Source: Bradyrhizobium cenepequi
Lineage (GTDB): Bacteria > Pseudomonadota > Alphaproteobacteria > Rhizobiales > Xanthobacteraceae
Direction: 5' to 3'
DNA length: 64,000 nucleotides
Assembly: GCF_020329485.1 (NCBI RefSeq)
Contig: NZ_JAGKJI010000021.1
Coordinates: forward strand, 1-64,000
Under the pieces are notes generated by a model that saw only the letters and a program-made list of their open reading frames with translations, did not search any database and was not told where the DNA came from. This document shows, in pieces, positions 25,749 through 34,882 of the stretch. Position numbers and translations under genes: made by a program. The first letter of the stretch is position 1; every line of letters begins with the position of its first letter.

Positions 25749-26495
25749 CTACGCCAGTGCCAAGCCGCCATCGACCGCGAGCACCTGGCCCGTCAGCCAT
25801 TCCGAAGCGGGACCGGCAAGCCGCACGATCCATTCTGCCACGTCGTCCGGAACGCCGCGCCGTCCGAGCGGTATGCGCTCGCGCTCCTGTTCTTTGATGG
25901 CTGCAGCCTGCTCCGGGGACAGCCCCATCATGCCGGTCAGAGCACCGGATTCCGTGGGCCCCGCCGCGACCGCATTCACGCGTATGCCGAGTGGCGCAAG
26001 CTCCAGCGCCCAGCAGCGGGTCAGGTGCTCCAGAGCAGCCTTGCTGGCTGCATAGTGGGACAGTCCAGCCGCCGGCTTGTGGCCGAACGTGCTTGAGATG
26101 TTGACGATCGTGCCCTGTGTTTCCCTCAGGTGAGGGAGAGCCGCAGCGGCGAGCAGACTTGGGCCGAGCACATTGACGGAGAAAATGTCCATGATGCGAT
26201 CGGCTGTCGTCTCGGCAAGCGGAAGGATGGCGCCGGCGCCCGCGTTATTGATCAAGGCATCGACTCTGCCCCAGGTATCGACCGCCTTGGCGATCGTGCG
26301 CCCGGCATCCTCGGCGGAGGCGGCATCAGCCGCCAGGCCAATGATGTTGGCATGCTGGGCGACCGTTTCTTCAATGGGTGCGGAACGGCGACCGGTGACG
26401 AGCACCTTGTCACCTTGCCTGGCGAAACGCAGTGCGGCCGCCCGCCCGATGCCCGAGCTGCCGCCCGTCACGATAACCACCTTTTCACTCTGCAT
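25749..26495 (-). CDS. Short-chain dehydrogenase/reductase
   Basis: A complete 248-residue classical SDR: cofactor motif VTGGSSGIGRAAA (about residues 9-21), NNAGAG (about 86-91), catalytic Ser in NISSTFG and Y-x-x-x-K in YAASKAAL, and the C-terminal QVLAVDGG. It oxidises or reduces an alcohol/carbonyl with NAD(P); the substrate is unknown. AAGGAGATCGAAC precedes the ATG at 26495. A remnant of another SDR ends only 14 bases upstream, so this gene was once second in an operon. Confidence 0.92.
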   Translation of the reverse strand: MQSEKVVIVTGGSSGIGRAAALRFARQGDKVLVTGRRSAPIEETVAQHANIIGLAADAASAEDAGRTIAKAVDTWGRVDALINNAGAGAILPLAETTADRIMDIFSVNVLGPSLLAAAALPHLRETQGTIVNISSTFGHKPAAGLSHYAASKAALEHLTRCWALELAPLGIRVNAVAAGPTESGALTGMMGLSPEQAAAIKEQERERIPLGRRGVPDDVAEWIVRLAGPASEWLTGQVLAVDGGLALA

Positions 26496-26509
26496 GTTCG
26501 ATCTCCTTC

Positions 26510-26554
26510 TTACTGTGCAGTCCAGCCGCCATCGACCGGGATCGCGATGGCGTG
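26510..26554 (-). pseudogene. C-terminal remnant of a second SDR gene
   Basis: Read on the minus strand, 26554 to 26510 encodes HAIAIPVDGGWTAQ followed by TAA, the standard end of a classical SDR. Upstream of it the homology stops abruptly. It is the last 14 residues of a lost gene that preceded the intact SDR in the same operon. The DNA beyond, to 26782, includes a 50-codon plus-strand open stretch ending at 26745 (FGAIKAGIDYRGQWLRSVE) without a start codon, which I cannot assign. Confidence 0.6.
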
Positions 26555-26782
26555 TCGTCTGGATGAGGATGCCCACCACCTCGCAGTCGATGATCGCGCT
26601 CCCAGCACCCGATTGCCTCCTTCCCCGACGCACCAGCCAGGCAGTTGGACATCGACCAAGAGTTCGGTGCGATCAAAGCGGGCATAGACTATCGCGGCCA
26701 GTGGCTGCGAAGTGTTGAGCTAGGGCGTGAACTCTTTACGTTATGAGCACGCGCCCTAGTTCGGATTTAAGCCAACAAGCGG

Positions 26783-27739
26783 TCAGTAGTCCCAGAAGGC
26801 CGGTACCCAACGAAACGCGTCGCCGTCCACCGCGACCCGACCGACAGACGGGAATGGCAGGTGAGTGGCCACCAGCATCTCACCGGTCTCAGCCAGCTCC
26901 CGCAAAAGACGGACCCGAACGCGCGTCGCCTCCTCGGGGTCGTGCTCGAAACCGTTGTGCCAGTCGGGTTGCTCGAACCCGACCGTAAACACGGCGTCGC
27001 CGGCGAACGTCAGCGCGTCGCCGCCGGACGCCAGGCGGACCACGCTGTGCCCGGGGGTGTGGCCGCCGGTGCGGCGGACGACGACGCCCGGCGCCACCTC
27101 GTGCTCCTCATCGAACTGCCGCAGCTGGTTGTGGTATTCTTTCGTGAACCGCTTGGCGGCCGACCGAAGCGCGTCCGGGAACCCCGGCGGCATTGCGGTG
27201 TGGGAGAAATCGGGCGACTCCCAGAATTTGACCTCGGCGGCCGCCACGTGGATCAGCAGGTCCGGACGCAGCCGGTCCTTCACCCCGTCGACGAGCAGCC
27301 CGCCAATGTGGTCCATGTGCATGTGGGTCAGCACCACGTCGGTCACGGACGCAAGATCGATGCCGGCGGCGTCGAGTCGCTTGATCAACTGCCCGGCCCG
27401 CGGCAAGTGCAAGTCCGGGTCGCTTCCTAGTCCAGCGTCGATGAGGATGGTTCGATCGCCGCTACGCACCACGACCGCGTTCAGCGCCCAGTCGAAAGCG
27501 TCCGGCGGCAGGAACATGTTATTCAGCCAGGCCGCCCGCATGGCCGGGTCGGCATTGTGTCCTAACATTTTGGTGGGCAGCGGTAGTACCCCATCGCTGA
27601 CCACCAGCACGTCAATCTCGCCGACCTTCAGCGCGTAGCGCGACGGAACCAATTCGTCGGGCTTCGATCTAACGGGGTGCGCGGTCGTGTCTAAGCTCAT
27701 GTTCGTCTCCTGCTGAGTGTTGCGGATCATCTGGTTCAT
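26783..27739 (-). CDS. MBL-fold metallohydrolase
   Basis: A 318-residue metallo-beta-lactamase-fold protein with the zinc motif HMHMDH (residues 139-144), GGHTPGHSVVRL and FAGDAVF. The metal site is complete, so it is probably an active hydrolase, perhaps lactonase-like. Two starts have good ribosome sites: ATG 27739 (AGGAGTTTTCAAAG) and ATG 27700 (AGGAGACGAAC). The second removes 13 residues. It follows the NADH dehydrogenase gene on the same strand, 90 bases away. Confidence 0.9.
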   Translation of the reverse strand: MNQMIRNTQQETNMSLDTTAHPVRSKPDELVPSRYALKVGEIDVLVVSDGVLPLPTKMLGHNADPAMRAAWLNNMFLPPDAFDWALNAVVVRSGDRTILIDAGLGSDPDLHLPRAGQLIKRLDAAGIDLASVTDVVLTHMHMDHIGGLLVDGVKDRLRPDLLIHVAAAEVKFWESPDFSHTAMPPGFPDALRSAAKRFTKEYHNQLRQFDEEHEVAPGVVVRRTGGHTPGHSVVRLASGGDALTFAGDAVFTVGFEQPDWHNGFEHDPEEATRVRVRLLRELAETGEMLVATHLPFPSVGRVAVDGDAFRWVPAFWDY

Positions 27740-27829
27740 CTTTGAAAACTCCTGCGTTCGATCTTGGCGCTCGATCCTGGGCGGGGCGTGCTTCCCGCGT
27801 GGAAAGCCTGGTTAATGCTGGTGAGGTGT

Positions 27830-29035
27830 TCAGAGGTCAGTGACACGCTCCGGATCGGCCGACGCCAGCGCAGCGGCGCGCTCGGGCCGCGGCGGATAGA
27901 TCCAAACAGTGTTGATCTCCTGCTTGGTCTTCTTTGCCGTCTCGCCGACCATCTCGACCTTCCGCTCCCAGCCTCGCGTGAAGAGTGCGCCGGCTTCTCC
28001 AAGGTCGAGGCAGGTGACGTAGGCTTTCTGGTGATAGGGTTTGGTTGGAACTCCCAACAGTTCGGCGGCGGCATTGTTGCCGGCAAAGGCGCCCATCCGC
28101 GTCGCGTGCTGGCAGGACATCAGCGCGTAGTTGCCGACATCGTCGCATGCAGCCCTGGCGGCGTCGCCCGTCGCAAAAACGCCAGGCACCGACGGCACGC
28201 GCAAATCGCGGTCGACAAGCAGGCGGCCGAAATTGTCGCGCTCGGCAGGGATCTGCTGGGTCAACGGGGCGGCGCGAATGCCGGCGGCCCAGATCACGGT
28301 TGCGGCTTCGATGTGTTCGCCGTCGGCAAGCGTGACGCCGGATTTGTCCAGCGCCGCGACGCCGGCGCCAAGCCGGGTCTCCACACCGCACTTGCGCAGT
28401 GCGTCCTCAATGACGGGGCGGGGACCTGCGCCCATATCCGGGGCGATCGCAGTGTTTCGATCGACGATGATGACGCGGGGCTTGGCTTCCTTGCCGAGGA
28501 TCGCACGAAGGCGCGTGGGTATCTCCGTGGCCGCCTCGATGCCGGTGAACCCGCCGCCGGCAACGACGACCGTGTCGCGCGCCTTCGATGCCGGCCGATC
28601 GGCCAGAGCGTGCAGGTGCCGGTCGAGGGCGATCGCGTCCTCAAGCTGGTCGACGCTGAACCCGTGCTCGGCGAGGCCAGGAACATTCGGACGGAACAAC
28701 CGGCTGCCGGTGGCCACGACCAACCGATCGTAGGGGAGCGTCTTTCGTGCGCCCTTGGCCGTGACGATCTGCACGGTGCGAGACTTGGTGTCGACGGTCT
28801 CGACGCTGCCCTGTACATAGACGACATCGATCGCGTTGAGGACATCCAGGAGAGAAGCCGTCAGAGTCTCCGGCTTGGATTCGTAAAGCCGAGGGCGAAC
28901 CACCAGCGTCGGCTCTGGTGAAACAAGCGCGATCTCGAGCTGCTCGGGCGAAACGCCCTGGATGTCGCGCAGGCGGGCTGCGGAAAGTGCGGCGTACATG
29001 CCGGCAAAGCCGGCGCCAATGATGACAAGTCGCAT
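27830..29035 (-). CDS. NDH-2-like FAD-dependent NADH dehydrogenase
   Basis: A 401-residue pyridine-nucleotide-disulfide-fold flavoprotein. The FAD-binding GAGFAGMYAA is at residues 7-16, the NAD-binding VVVAGGGFTGIEAATE at about 155-170, and VFATGDAARA the second FAD contact. There is no redox-active Cys pair, so it fits type II NADH:quinone oxidoreductases, which pass electrons from NADH to quinone at the membrane without pumping protons. It lies upstream of the MBL hydrolase and both may be cotranscribed. Confidence 0.88.
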   Translation of the reverse strand: MRLVIIGAGFAGMYAALSAARLRDIQGVSPEQLEIALVSPEPTLVVRPRLYESKPETLTASLLDVLNAIDVVYVQGSVETVDTKSRTVQIVTAKGARKTLPYDRLVVATGSRLFRPNVPGLAEHGFSVDQLEDAIALDRHLHALADRPASKARDTVVVAGGGFTGIEAATEIPTRLRAILGKEAKPRVIIVDRNTAIAPDMGAGPRPVIEDALRKCGVETRLGAGVAALDKSGVTLADGEHIEAATVIWAAGIRAAPLTQQIPAERDNFGRLLVDRDLRVPSVPGVFATGDAARAACDDVGNYALMSCQHATRMGAFAGNNAAAELLGVPTKPYHQKAYVTCLDLGEAGALFTRGWERKVEMVGETAKKTKQEINTVWIYPPRPERAAALASADPERVTDL

Positions 29036-29160
29036 GTAATCTACTCCTGTGGTTAGATTTTCCCAGACGTACGCGCGCGCCGCCGCCGCTCGTCGTTGGC
29101 GGTGAAGCTTCTTGCGATCGATGACGACGCGAAGATGTGAAACGAAGACTGTCCGACCCC

Positions 29161-29493
29161 CTACGGAGCGGGGCAGTTCAGCGCTGACGACATCGGCATG
29201 GGGAACTCACATGCCGGGCGACAGCCCCTCGGACCAATTGGCCAGCCATGATAAGAGGCAATCGGCTGAGCGATCCCCGGAGGCCAGTTCTTGTAGAGGA
29301 CTTGGGCGCTATCGTTGATCATGATGGAAGTCATGGCATTGGCGCCTTGAGCGGCCGGTGCCGGAGCTTCAACTTCTTCGCCCGCTGCTGAAGTGAAGCG
29401 AACGGTTAATGAAAGCCCGTATACGAGTGCGGTCGCGATGACTCTGCGTCGTCGTGTGATTGCAAGGGAGCTGCCGAAATTCGTCCAGGTCAT
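29161..29493 (-). pseudogene. Truncated Tat-exported alpha/beta hydrolase (haloperoxidase type)
   Basis: The 110-codon frame starts MTWTNFGSSLAITRRRRVIATALVYG, a twin-arginine signal, and continues into MTSIMINDSAQVLYKNW and SYHGWP, the first strand and oxyanion region of haloperoxidase-like hydrolases (usually about 275-330 residues). Right after HGWP the homology is lost and a stop follows 30 codons later. No nucleophile elbow or catalytic His is present. GGAGACAAACG precedes the ATG, so transcription signals may remain. Confidence 0.6.
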
Positions 29494-29595
29494 CGTTTGT
29501 CTCCGTCCGTTTGTAGGCGTGGGCACCGTGATGATGTAACGAACTCGATCTGCGACTGCCCCAGAGCGATTGACGTACCTGCAGAGCGATTGCTG

Positions 29596-30549
29596 CTAAC
29601 GCACGCGTCGTCGCCAATCGCTCGGGGTTTCGCCGGTCAGCTTCTTGAACGCCGCAGCGAAGGCCGTCTGGGAGGCATAGCCAAGCGCCGCGGCGACCGA
29701 CACGACAGATGCGTCGGTGTCGCGCAGCATGTTCATGGCCTGCTCGAGCCGGTACTGGCGCAGCCAGGCATGAGGCGAAAGCCCTGTGCTTTCCTTGAAG
29801 GCGCGGCAGAAATGGAAGCGTGACAGGCCGGCGTCCGAGGCAAGCGCAGCGAGAGAAACGTCCGCGTCGCTGTCCGAGCGCAAGCGTTCGATGGCACGAA
29901 GCAGGACCTTCGGCGACAGCCCACCCATGGTCGGCTGGAACGTGGTCAGCGAGCCGGTGTGCGCAACCAGGAGGCGCGTGGCGAGGAGCTCCGTCAGCTG
30001 ATGCCTGAACAGCGTATCCAGAGCCCCATTTCCCTCCAGGACATCGGCTGCGCTCAAGAGCAATCGGGATGTAATGGGGTCGGGATGCGCCGTTCGCTCC
30101 AGCAGCTCGGTCGATGCGGCGGTGTCGGCTTCGTCGGCAACGCGCTTCAGCGTTGCGTGAGGAAGATAAAGCTGAACGACATCAACAGGCTTCGGAATAT
30201 CCCATCGGGAGCTTGATCCTTCCGGAATGATTATCACAACCCCGGGACGAAACGTCCCAATCGCAACCGATCTTCCCGACCGCCGCTCCATGCGCTGTAT
30301 CGAGCCGTTGTAAGCCATGACGACGTGGTGGCTCATGGGTTCGACGACGTCGTGTAGTGGTTCATGTTTCCAGTAGGCAATCCCGGCACCGGAGTGGTCC
30401 AATGCCATGCGAGATGGTTCGGTCCTGAGCACACGGGCCATTTCCACATCGGCAGGACGCCCATCGGCAATTGGCGCGTTGTTTTGGCGCGCCTCGGCTG
30501 CGCCTGGCGGATCCTCCTGCAAAGGATCGCGCAAGATCGGCTTATTCAT
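29596..30549 (-). CDS. AraC-family transcriptional regulator
   Basis: A 317-residue regulator: an N-terminal sensing domain (about 40-190) and a C-terminal double helix-turn-helix (about 215-315) with LAALASDAGLSRFHFCRAFKESTGLSPHAWL (in parts), VVSVAAALGYASQTAFAAAFKKLTGETP. It may control the nearby truncated hydrolase or the NADH dehydrogenase/MBL genes downstream on the same strand. An upstream ATG at 30594 is also possible; neither has a strong ribosome site. Confidence 0.9.
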   Translation of the reverse strand: MNKPILRDPLQEDPPGAAEARQNNAPIADGRPADVEMARVLRTEPSRMALDHSGAGIAYWKHEPLHDVVEPMSHHVVMAYNGSIQRMERRSGRSVAIGTFRPGVVIIIPEGSSSRWDIPKPVDVVQLYLPHATLKRVADEADTAASTELLERTAHPDPITSRLLLSAADVLEGNGALDTLFRHQLTELLATRLLVAHTGSLTTFQPTMGGLSPKVLLRAIERLRSDSDADVSLAALASDAGLSRFHFCRAFKESTGLSPHAWLRQYRLEQAMNMLRDTDASVVSVAAALGYASQTAFAAAFKKLTGETPSDWRRRVR

Positions 30550-30794
30550 GGGCGTATGCTCGAATTCCGAAGGCCATGCGCTCATCCGGTGCAAGCCTAT
30601 AGTGGGCCAATGAGGCGTGGAGCCGGTGCCTCTCGTGTGCTTCCAATGATGTTGGAAAATGCGGCATAAGGGTATCTTGTAGCGAGTCTAGTCGCGCAGG
30701 TTCAGCGGATAGACTGACCTGTACTTTGGGATAGTAGGCGGGACATGCGCTACCGCTATCGCACAGACGATCGCGCAAGTGAAGCGAGGGTCCG

Positions 30795-32114
30795 TTAAAT
30801 AGGCTGATGCGTTTGGCGCGTGAAGTCGACAACACCAGAATCGGTCCCGGCAACCGTTGGCGCTGGAAGCGTGAAGCGAAAATGCGCGCCGCCATTCGCA
30901 CGATTTGAACCCGAAATGCTGCCGCCGTGCGCAGTGATGATCGACTGGCAAATGGCGAGGCCGATGCCAATTCCTGCATCCTTAGTGCTGAAGAAGCTGT
31001 CGAAAATATGTTTCAGGTCCGCTTCCGCAATCCCTGGTCCATTGTCAAAAACGGAAAAGACAACCGAACCTTCTTCATCGATCGAAGTCTCGATATCGAT
31101 CCGACGCGTCGGTTGTCCCGACTGCGTAATCGCCTGGACGCTGTTGACCAGCAGATTGATGATCACCTGCTGCAACTGTATCCGATCGCCCATCACGCGC
31201 GGGAGCCCGGGGCGAAATGTTGTTGAAAGGGTAATCAACTTCGACTCGATGTCATGCCGGATGAACAGGAGAGCCTCTTCAATGATCTCATTGAGCTCGA
31301 TGAGGCGCTTCTCGGATTCTTGCTTCGCTGCCATGCCTCGTATGCGGTGAATGATCTCACTCGCACGACGAGCGTTCGATACGATTCTGGAAGTGAGCTC
31401 CGTCACTTTTTCCGTATTTTGATTGGGGCGCGCCAGCCACCTCAGATTCGTCTCACCGTTCATAACGATTGCGGCAAGCGGCTGATTGATCTCATGCGCG
31501 ATCGAGGTCGCCAGTTCACCGAGCGTTGCGATGCGTCCGGCATGCGTGAAGTCAGCCTGCAATTTTCGTAGCTGCTTCTCTGCATTCAATCGTTCACTGA
31601 TGTCCTGCATGGTTACGAAGGTTGTGTCCAATTGCTCGGGCGGCCTCGGATATGTGACCGTGAACAAGACATCGATCATTGTTCCGTCGAAGGTGAGAAT
31701 CCTGGTTTCCTCGATGAAATTCCGCCGGCCTTCGAAGTGTGCAGCCATGACCCGCTTGGCGAGCCCAGGGGCGGCGGCAAAAAGGTACTGAATGGGCTTT
31801 AAGAGATCGGCGGGATTGTTGGCGCGAAACAGCGATACGGCGTCCCGATTCACTTCCGTCACATGCACAACATGGCCGGCGTGCCTGACAAGGTCCCGGT
31901 TCTGGTCAAGGTAGGCTGCGATATCGCGTACGCCGCTTGCCTTCAACTGGTCAAAGATCGCGGTCATGCGACGGGAATCAACCTGCCATAGCGCAGTCGG
32001 CAGATATTGGATCAGATTGCGGTATCTCTCCTCGCTCGCCCGCAGTTCACAGGATGCGCAATCGGTCGATCCGGACGTTGCTCCTGCTTTCCGTCCGAAT
32101 TCAACGATGTCCAT
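30795..32114 (-). CDS. Cytoplasmic PAS-domain sensor histidine kinase
   Basis: A 439-residue kinase without membrane helices. Order: an N-terminal CASC motif (about 19-22), PAS-like domain (about 30-175), HisKA with His207 (IAHEINQPLAAIVM), and HATPase_c with N box (INLLVNSVQAI), G1 (VFDNGPGIAEADLKHIFDSFFSTK, in parts) and G2 (GIGIGLAICQSI). The CASC cysteines could bind a metal or respond to redox. ATG 32114 follows GAGGAGATGCAGTC; a TTG at 32132 is less likely. The receiver gene 32129-32545 directly precedes it, a probable cognate partner. Confidence 0.93.
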   Translation of the reverse strand: MDIVEFGRKAGATSGSTDCASCELRASEERYRNLIQYLPTALWQVDSRRMTAIFDQLKASGVRDIAAYLDQNRDLVRHAGHVVHVTEVNRDAVSLFRANNPADLLKPIQYLFAAAPGLAKRVMAAHFEGRRNFIEETRILTFDGTMIDVLFTVTYPRPPEQLDTTFVTMQDISERLNAEKQLRKLQADFTHAGRIATLGELATSIAHEINQPLAAIVMNGETNLRWLARPNQNTEKVTELTSRIVSNARRASEIIHRIRGMAAKQESEKRLIELNEIIEEALLFIRHDIESKLITLSTTFRPGLPRVMGDRIQLQQVIINLLVNSVQAITQSGQPTRRIDIETSIDEEGSVVFSVFDNGPGIAEADLKHIFDSFFSTKDAGIGIGLAICQSIITAHGGSISGSNRANGGAHFRFTLPAPTVAGTDSGVVDFTRQTHQPI

Positions 32115-32128
32115 GACTGCATCTCCTC

Positions 32129-32545
32129 TCAATCAACGTTAGAGGAGGGACCTACCCACCTCAGAGCGGACTGCAGATGACTAAGAAGCGCTGCACCGCT
32201 TACGGGCTTGGTCAGATATGCATGGGCGCCGCCACCTATCGCGCGCAGCCGCGTCGTCGGATTCGTGTCGGCGGTAACGATGATGACCGGCATCGAGGAG
32301 CCGATGCTCCGCAGCCGCTGCAGCAGGTCGAGCCCGCTGTGGCCGGGCATGCTCACATCGGTAATGAGGCAATCGAACCTGCCTGGGACGTATTCCGCCA
32401 TGAAAGCCTCCGCTCGATCGAAAGTGCGACACGGTAGATCCAGCACAAGGAGATCGGAAAGGGCCTCTCGGACAGCTTCGTCGTCATCTACGATCGCGAC
32501 TAGGGGCGCTTTGGACAAACGGATGTCTCTCGCTAGAATGGCCAC
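32129..32545 (-). CDS. Single-domain response regulator
   Basis: A 138-residue receiver domain with acidic cluster D20-D22, phosphoacceptor D63 (LITDVSMPGHSG), the T in IIVTADTN and K in LTKPVSG. It has no DNA-binding domain. Its stop codon lies 14 bases before the histidine kinase start on the same strand, so translation is probably coupled. It could act as a phosphate sink or relay between the kinase and the FixJ-type regulator upstream. Confidence 0.9.
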   Translation of the reverse strand: MAILARDIRLSKAPLVAIVDDDEAVREALSDLLVLDLPCRTFDRAEAFMAEYVPGRFDCLITDVSMPGHSGLDLLQRLRSIGSSMPVIIVTADTNPTTRLRAIGGGAHAYLTKPVSGAALLSHLQSALRWVGPSSNVD

Positions 32546-32591
32546 CCCTCATCTGGCGCTATTGCTGGCCCGATCGTAACCATCCTTTGGT

Positions 32592-33302
32592 CTAGGCTGA
32601 CCTCTCCTGTCGAACCTGCGCAGGTAACAGTTCCCAGATGCGAATGAGCTGACCAATAGATGTGGCCTGCATTTTCCGTGTCACGTTGCCGCGGTGCAGC
32701 TTGACCGTGATCTCGCTGATGCCCAGATCGAACGCGATCTGTTTGTTCAGGCGCCCCCTTACCACTTCGCGCAGGACTTCGCGCTCGCGCGGCGTCAGCT
32801 TTGCGTAGCGGTCGACGTGTTGTTTGACGAGCCGGGCCGCGGCTCTTTGCGAAACATCTTTGTCGATTGCAGCCGCGACCGCGTCAAGGAGCGTCTGGTC
32901 CCTCACGGGCTTTGTCAGGAAGTCAACGGCTCCCGCTTTCATCGCCTGGACCGTCATTGCAATGTCGCCATGGCCGGTGAGGAAGATGATCGGCCTCCTA
33001 TTACCGTTCGAGGTGAGATGCTGTTGGAGATCCAGGCCGCTTGCCCCCGGCATGCGAACATCGAGGATCAGACAACCGGGCCGCTCCGGAAGGTCGGCAT
33101 GCAACAGTTCTTGCGTCGATCCAAAGCAGCATGCATCGATTCCCACCGACAGCAGCAATTCTCGGAGCGCGGAGCGGATGTCCTCGTCATCGTCTACGAT
33201 CAAGACAAGCGGGCGGTCTGTATGGTCGGCAGGTGTATTCATGGGAGCGCGGGCTAAGCGTGGTAAGGCAAAGGAGTCGGCGAGTGCAGTCATCCCAACC
33301 AT
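32592..33302 (-). CDS. FixJ-family response regulator with LuxR-type HTH
   Basis: A 236-residue regulator: receiver domain (about 30-150; D38-D40, phosphoacceptor D81 in LILDVRMPGASG, K in LTKPVRD) and LuxR/FixJ HTH (about 170-230; LTPREREVLREVVRGRLNKQIAFDLGISEITVKLHR in parts). The ATG at 33302 has an ideal AAGGAGG seven bases upstream, so the shorter starts were not used. It heads a minus-strand set with the single receiver and the PAS kinase. Its upstream region carries a 45-bp element shared with the catalase-like gene. Confidence 0.92.
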   Translation of the reverse strand: MVGMTALADSFALPRLARAPMNTPADHTDRPLVLIVDDDEDIRSALRELLLSVGIDACCFGSTQELLHADLPERPGCLILDVRMPGASGLDLQQHLTSNGNRRPIIFLTGHGDIAMTVQAMKAGAVDFLTKPVRDQTLLDAVAAAIDKDVSQRAAARLVKQHVDRYAKLTPREREVLREVVRGRLNKQIAFDLGISEITVKLHRGNVTRKMQATSIGQLIRIWELLPAQVRQERSA

Positions 33303-33877
33303 TGCGTTGCCTCCTTATCGCTTCTGCTCGCTGGTCTGTCGCCGCTTTGTGGGTCTTGAGTGTTCGGTGCGTGTTTTAAGCTCCGTAAATGTCCGGTGTC
33401 TTTCCTAAAGCGGTCATGTCTTGTCCGAACCTGCTCCAAGCGTGTCGTTGCGACAGACCGCTTGGACTTGTGATCAAGATGACTGAACGACGCAGTAAGC
33501 GCACCCCGCATGCGACCAAAGTCGTAGCCAAGCATGGCGACCACCGCGGCTTGTCGAGCGAGTTCGCGGGTAGAAGAGATCAAGCGTGATTTCAACGCGC
33601 GGTTGAAGGCGTCATCCGCCTTTTCGTAAACGCACGTTAGGATCGAGCAGCGATTGTTTGACTGGCTAAGCGAAATATTTTTCCGACCGGTCCGTGACGG
33701 CGAATCAGGTTGAAATCGCTCTGGAATTCATTTTTGCCGTAGTCGGTCTGGATGCTGTCAGAACAGCTACGCATTCGCCCGGCGAGCGTGGACAGCCGCT
33801 CACTGATCCCCGATAATGGAACTGCGACCCGTGGGACGACAGCCTGCCGGTCCAATTCCACCGATGGGTATACCGAT
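33303..33877. other. Intergenic region with divergent promoters
   Basis: 575 bases between the FixJ-type gene and the AraC gene. The conserved element at 33393-33437 is the only clear structure. Short open frames on both strands (for example 33389-33589) lack ribosome sites and overlap the element. Confidence 0.5.
33393..33437 (-). promoter_or_regulatory. Conserved 45-bp upstream element, copy 1
   Basis: Contains CGGTGTCTTTCCTAAAGCGG, identical over 22 bases to copy 2 at 35861-35905, with 6 differences in 45. On the gene strand it shows two AAGACA direct half-sites 20 bases apart, an arrangement typical of AraC-type activator sites. It ends 90 bases before the FixJ-type start. A CTTGAGTG word lies at the same distance (30 bases) from it in both copies. 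Confidence 0.6.
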
Positions 33878-34807
33878 ATGGCACAAGCGGGCGTCTACGG
33901 ACGGAGGCTCGGGCGGCGCTTGCAGTTGAAGGATGCGCCTTCGCTGATCACGCGTTCACTGCGTAGCGCCGAGCTTGCGGTCACCGAGACGCGGAACGAT
34001 GATCCCGTGGAGGGTCTCTCTGGCTCGTTTCCCTCCGAGGATGCCTATCTCGTCAGCCTCAAATTTCGCGATTACCCGGACTGCGAGTGCTGGGAGCGCG
34101 GTCGATGCGTCATCAAGACGGATGTCCATGGCGGCGCAACCTATCTCTACGACTTGAAGCGCGATCCGCGCTACGTGATCGACAAGCCGTTCCACTCCAT
34201 TTTTTTCTATCTGCCGCGCTCGGCGCTCGACGATATCGCCAGACAGGCCGGCGCATCACGCGTTGGCGAGCTTGCCTATGAGCCCGGCATCGGCCATGAC
34301 GACGCGGTCATCCGTCACCTCGGTGCGTCGTTCCTGGAAGGACTGCGTCGCCCGGACGAGACCAACCAGCTTTTTGTCGATCACATGCTGCTTGCGCTCA
34401 CCGCGCATGTCGCCCAGACCTATGGCGGACTGAAGCGCGCCACCGAACCGACCCGCGGTGGTCTGGCCCCGTGGCAGGAAAAGCGCGCCTGCGAGAGGCT
34501 CGAATCCGACCTCGCCGGAAAGACTTCATTGGAACAAGTCGCGGCTGAGTTCGGCCTCTCTGTCAGCCATTTTTCACGCGCGTTTCGGATCTCCACCGGC
34601 CTGCCGCCGCACCAGTGGCTGCTTCGCCAGCGCGTGAAGGCGGCCAAGCAGTTGATGACCGTGCGCGACTTGCCACTGTCCGAGATTGCGATATCGGCCG
34701 GCTTTGCCAATCAAAGCCACTTCACGCGGGTGTTTTCGACCGTGGTCGGCGTCAGCCCGGGAGCGTGGCGCCGCGAACAGGTCGGCGCCGCGGAAAGCGA
34801 AACGTGA
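33878..34807 (+). CDS. AraC-family transcriptional regulator
   Basis: A 309-residue regulator. The N-terminal domain (about 20-190) includes SLKFRDYPDCECWERGRCVI with three Cys residues, and the C-terminal HTH pair (about 205-300) shows LEQVAAEFGLSVSHFSRAFRISTGLPPHQWLLRQRV (in parts) and LSEIAISAGFANQSHFTRVF. The start MAQAGVYGRR at 33878 was chosen by similarity to the family; a frame from 33752 has no support. It lies between two minus-strand genes that share an upstream element, its likely targets. Confidence 0.9.
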   Translation: MAQAGVYGRRLGRRLQLKDAPSLITRSLRSAELAVTETRNDDPVEGLSGSFPSEDAYLVSLKFRDYPDCECWERGRCVIKTDVHGGATYLYDLKRDPRYVIDKPFHSIFFYLPRSALDDIARQAGASRVGELAYEPGIGHDDAVIRHLGASFLEGLRRPDETNQLFVDHMLLALTAHVAQTYGGLKRATEPTRGGLAPWQEKRACERLESDLAGKTSLEQVAAEFGLSVSHFSRAFRISTGLPPHQWLLRQRVKAAKQLMTVRDLPLSEIAISAGFANQSHFTRVFSTVVGVSPGAWRREQVGAAESET

Positions 34808-34882
34808 TTCGGCTTTTCGCTTGACGCGTTTTCTTCACGCGAACCGGTTCCCACTGCTTGAAGACGCTCTGTGCTTGTCCGA

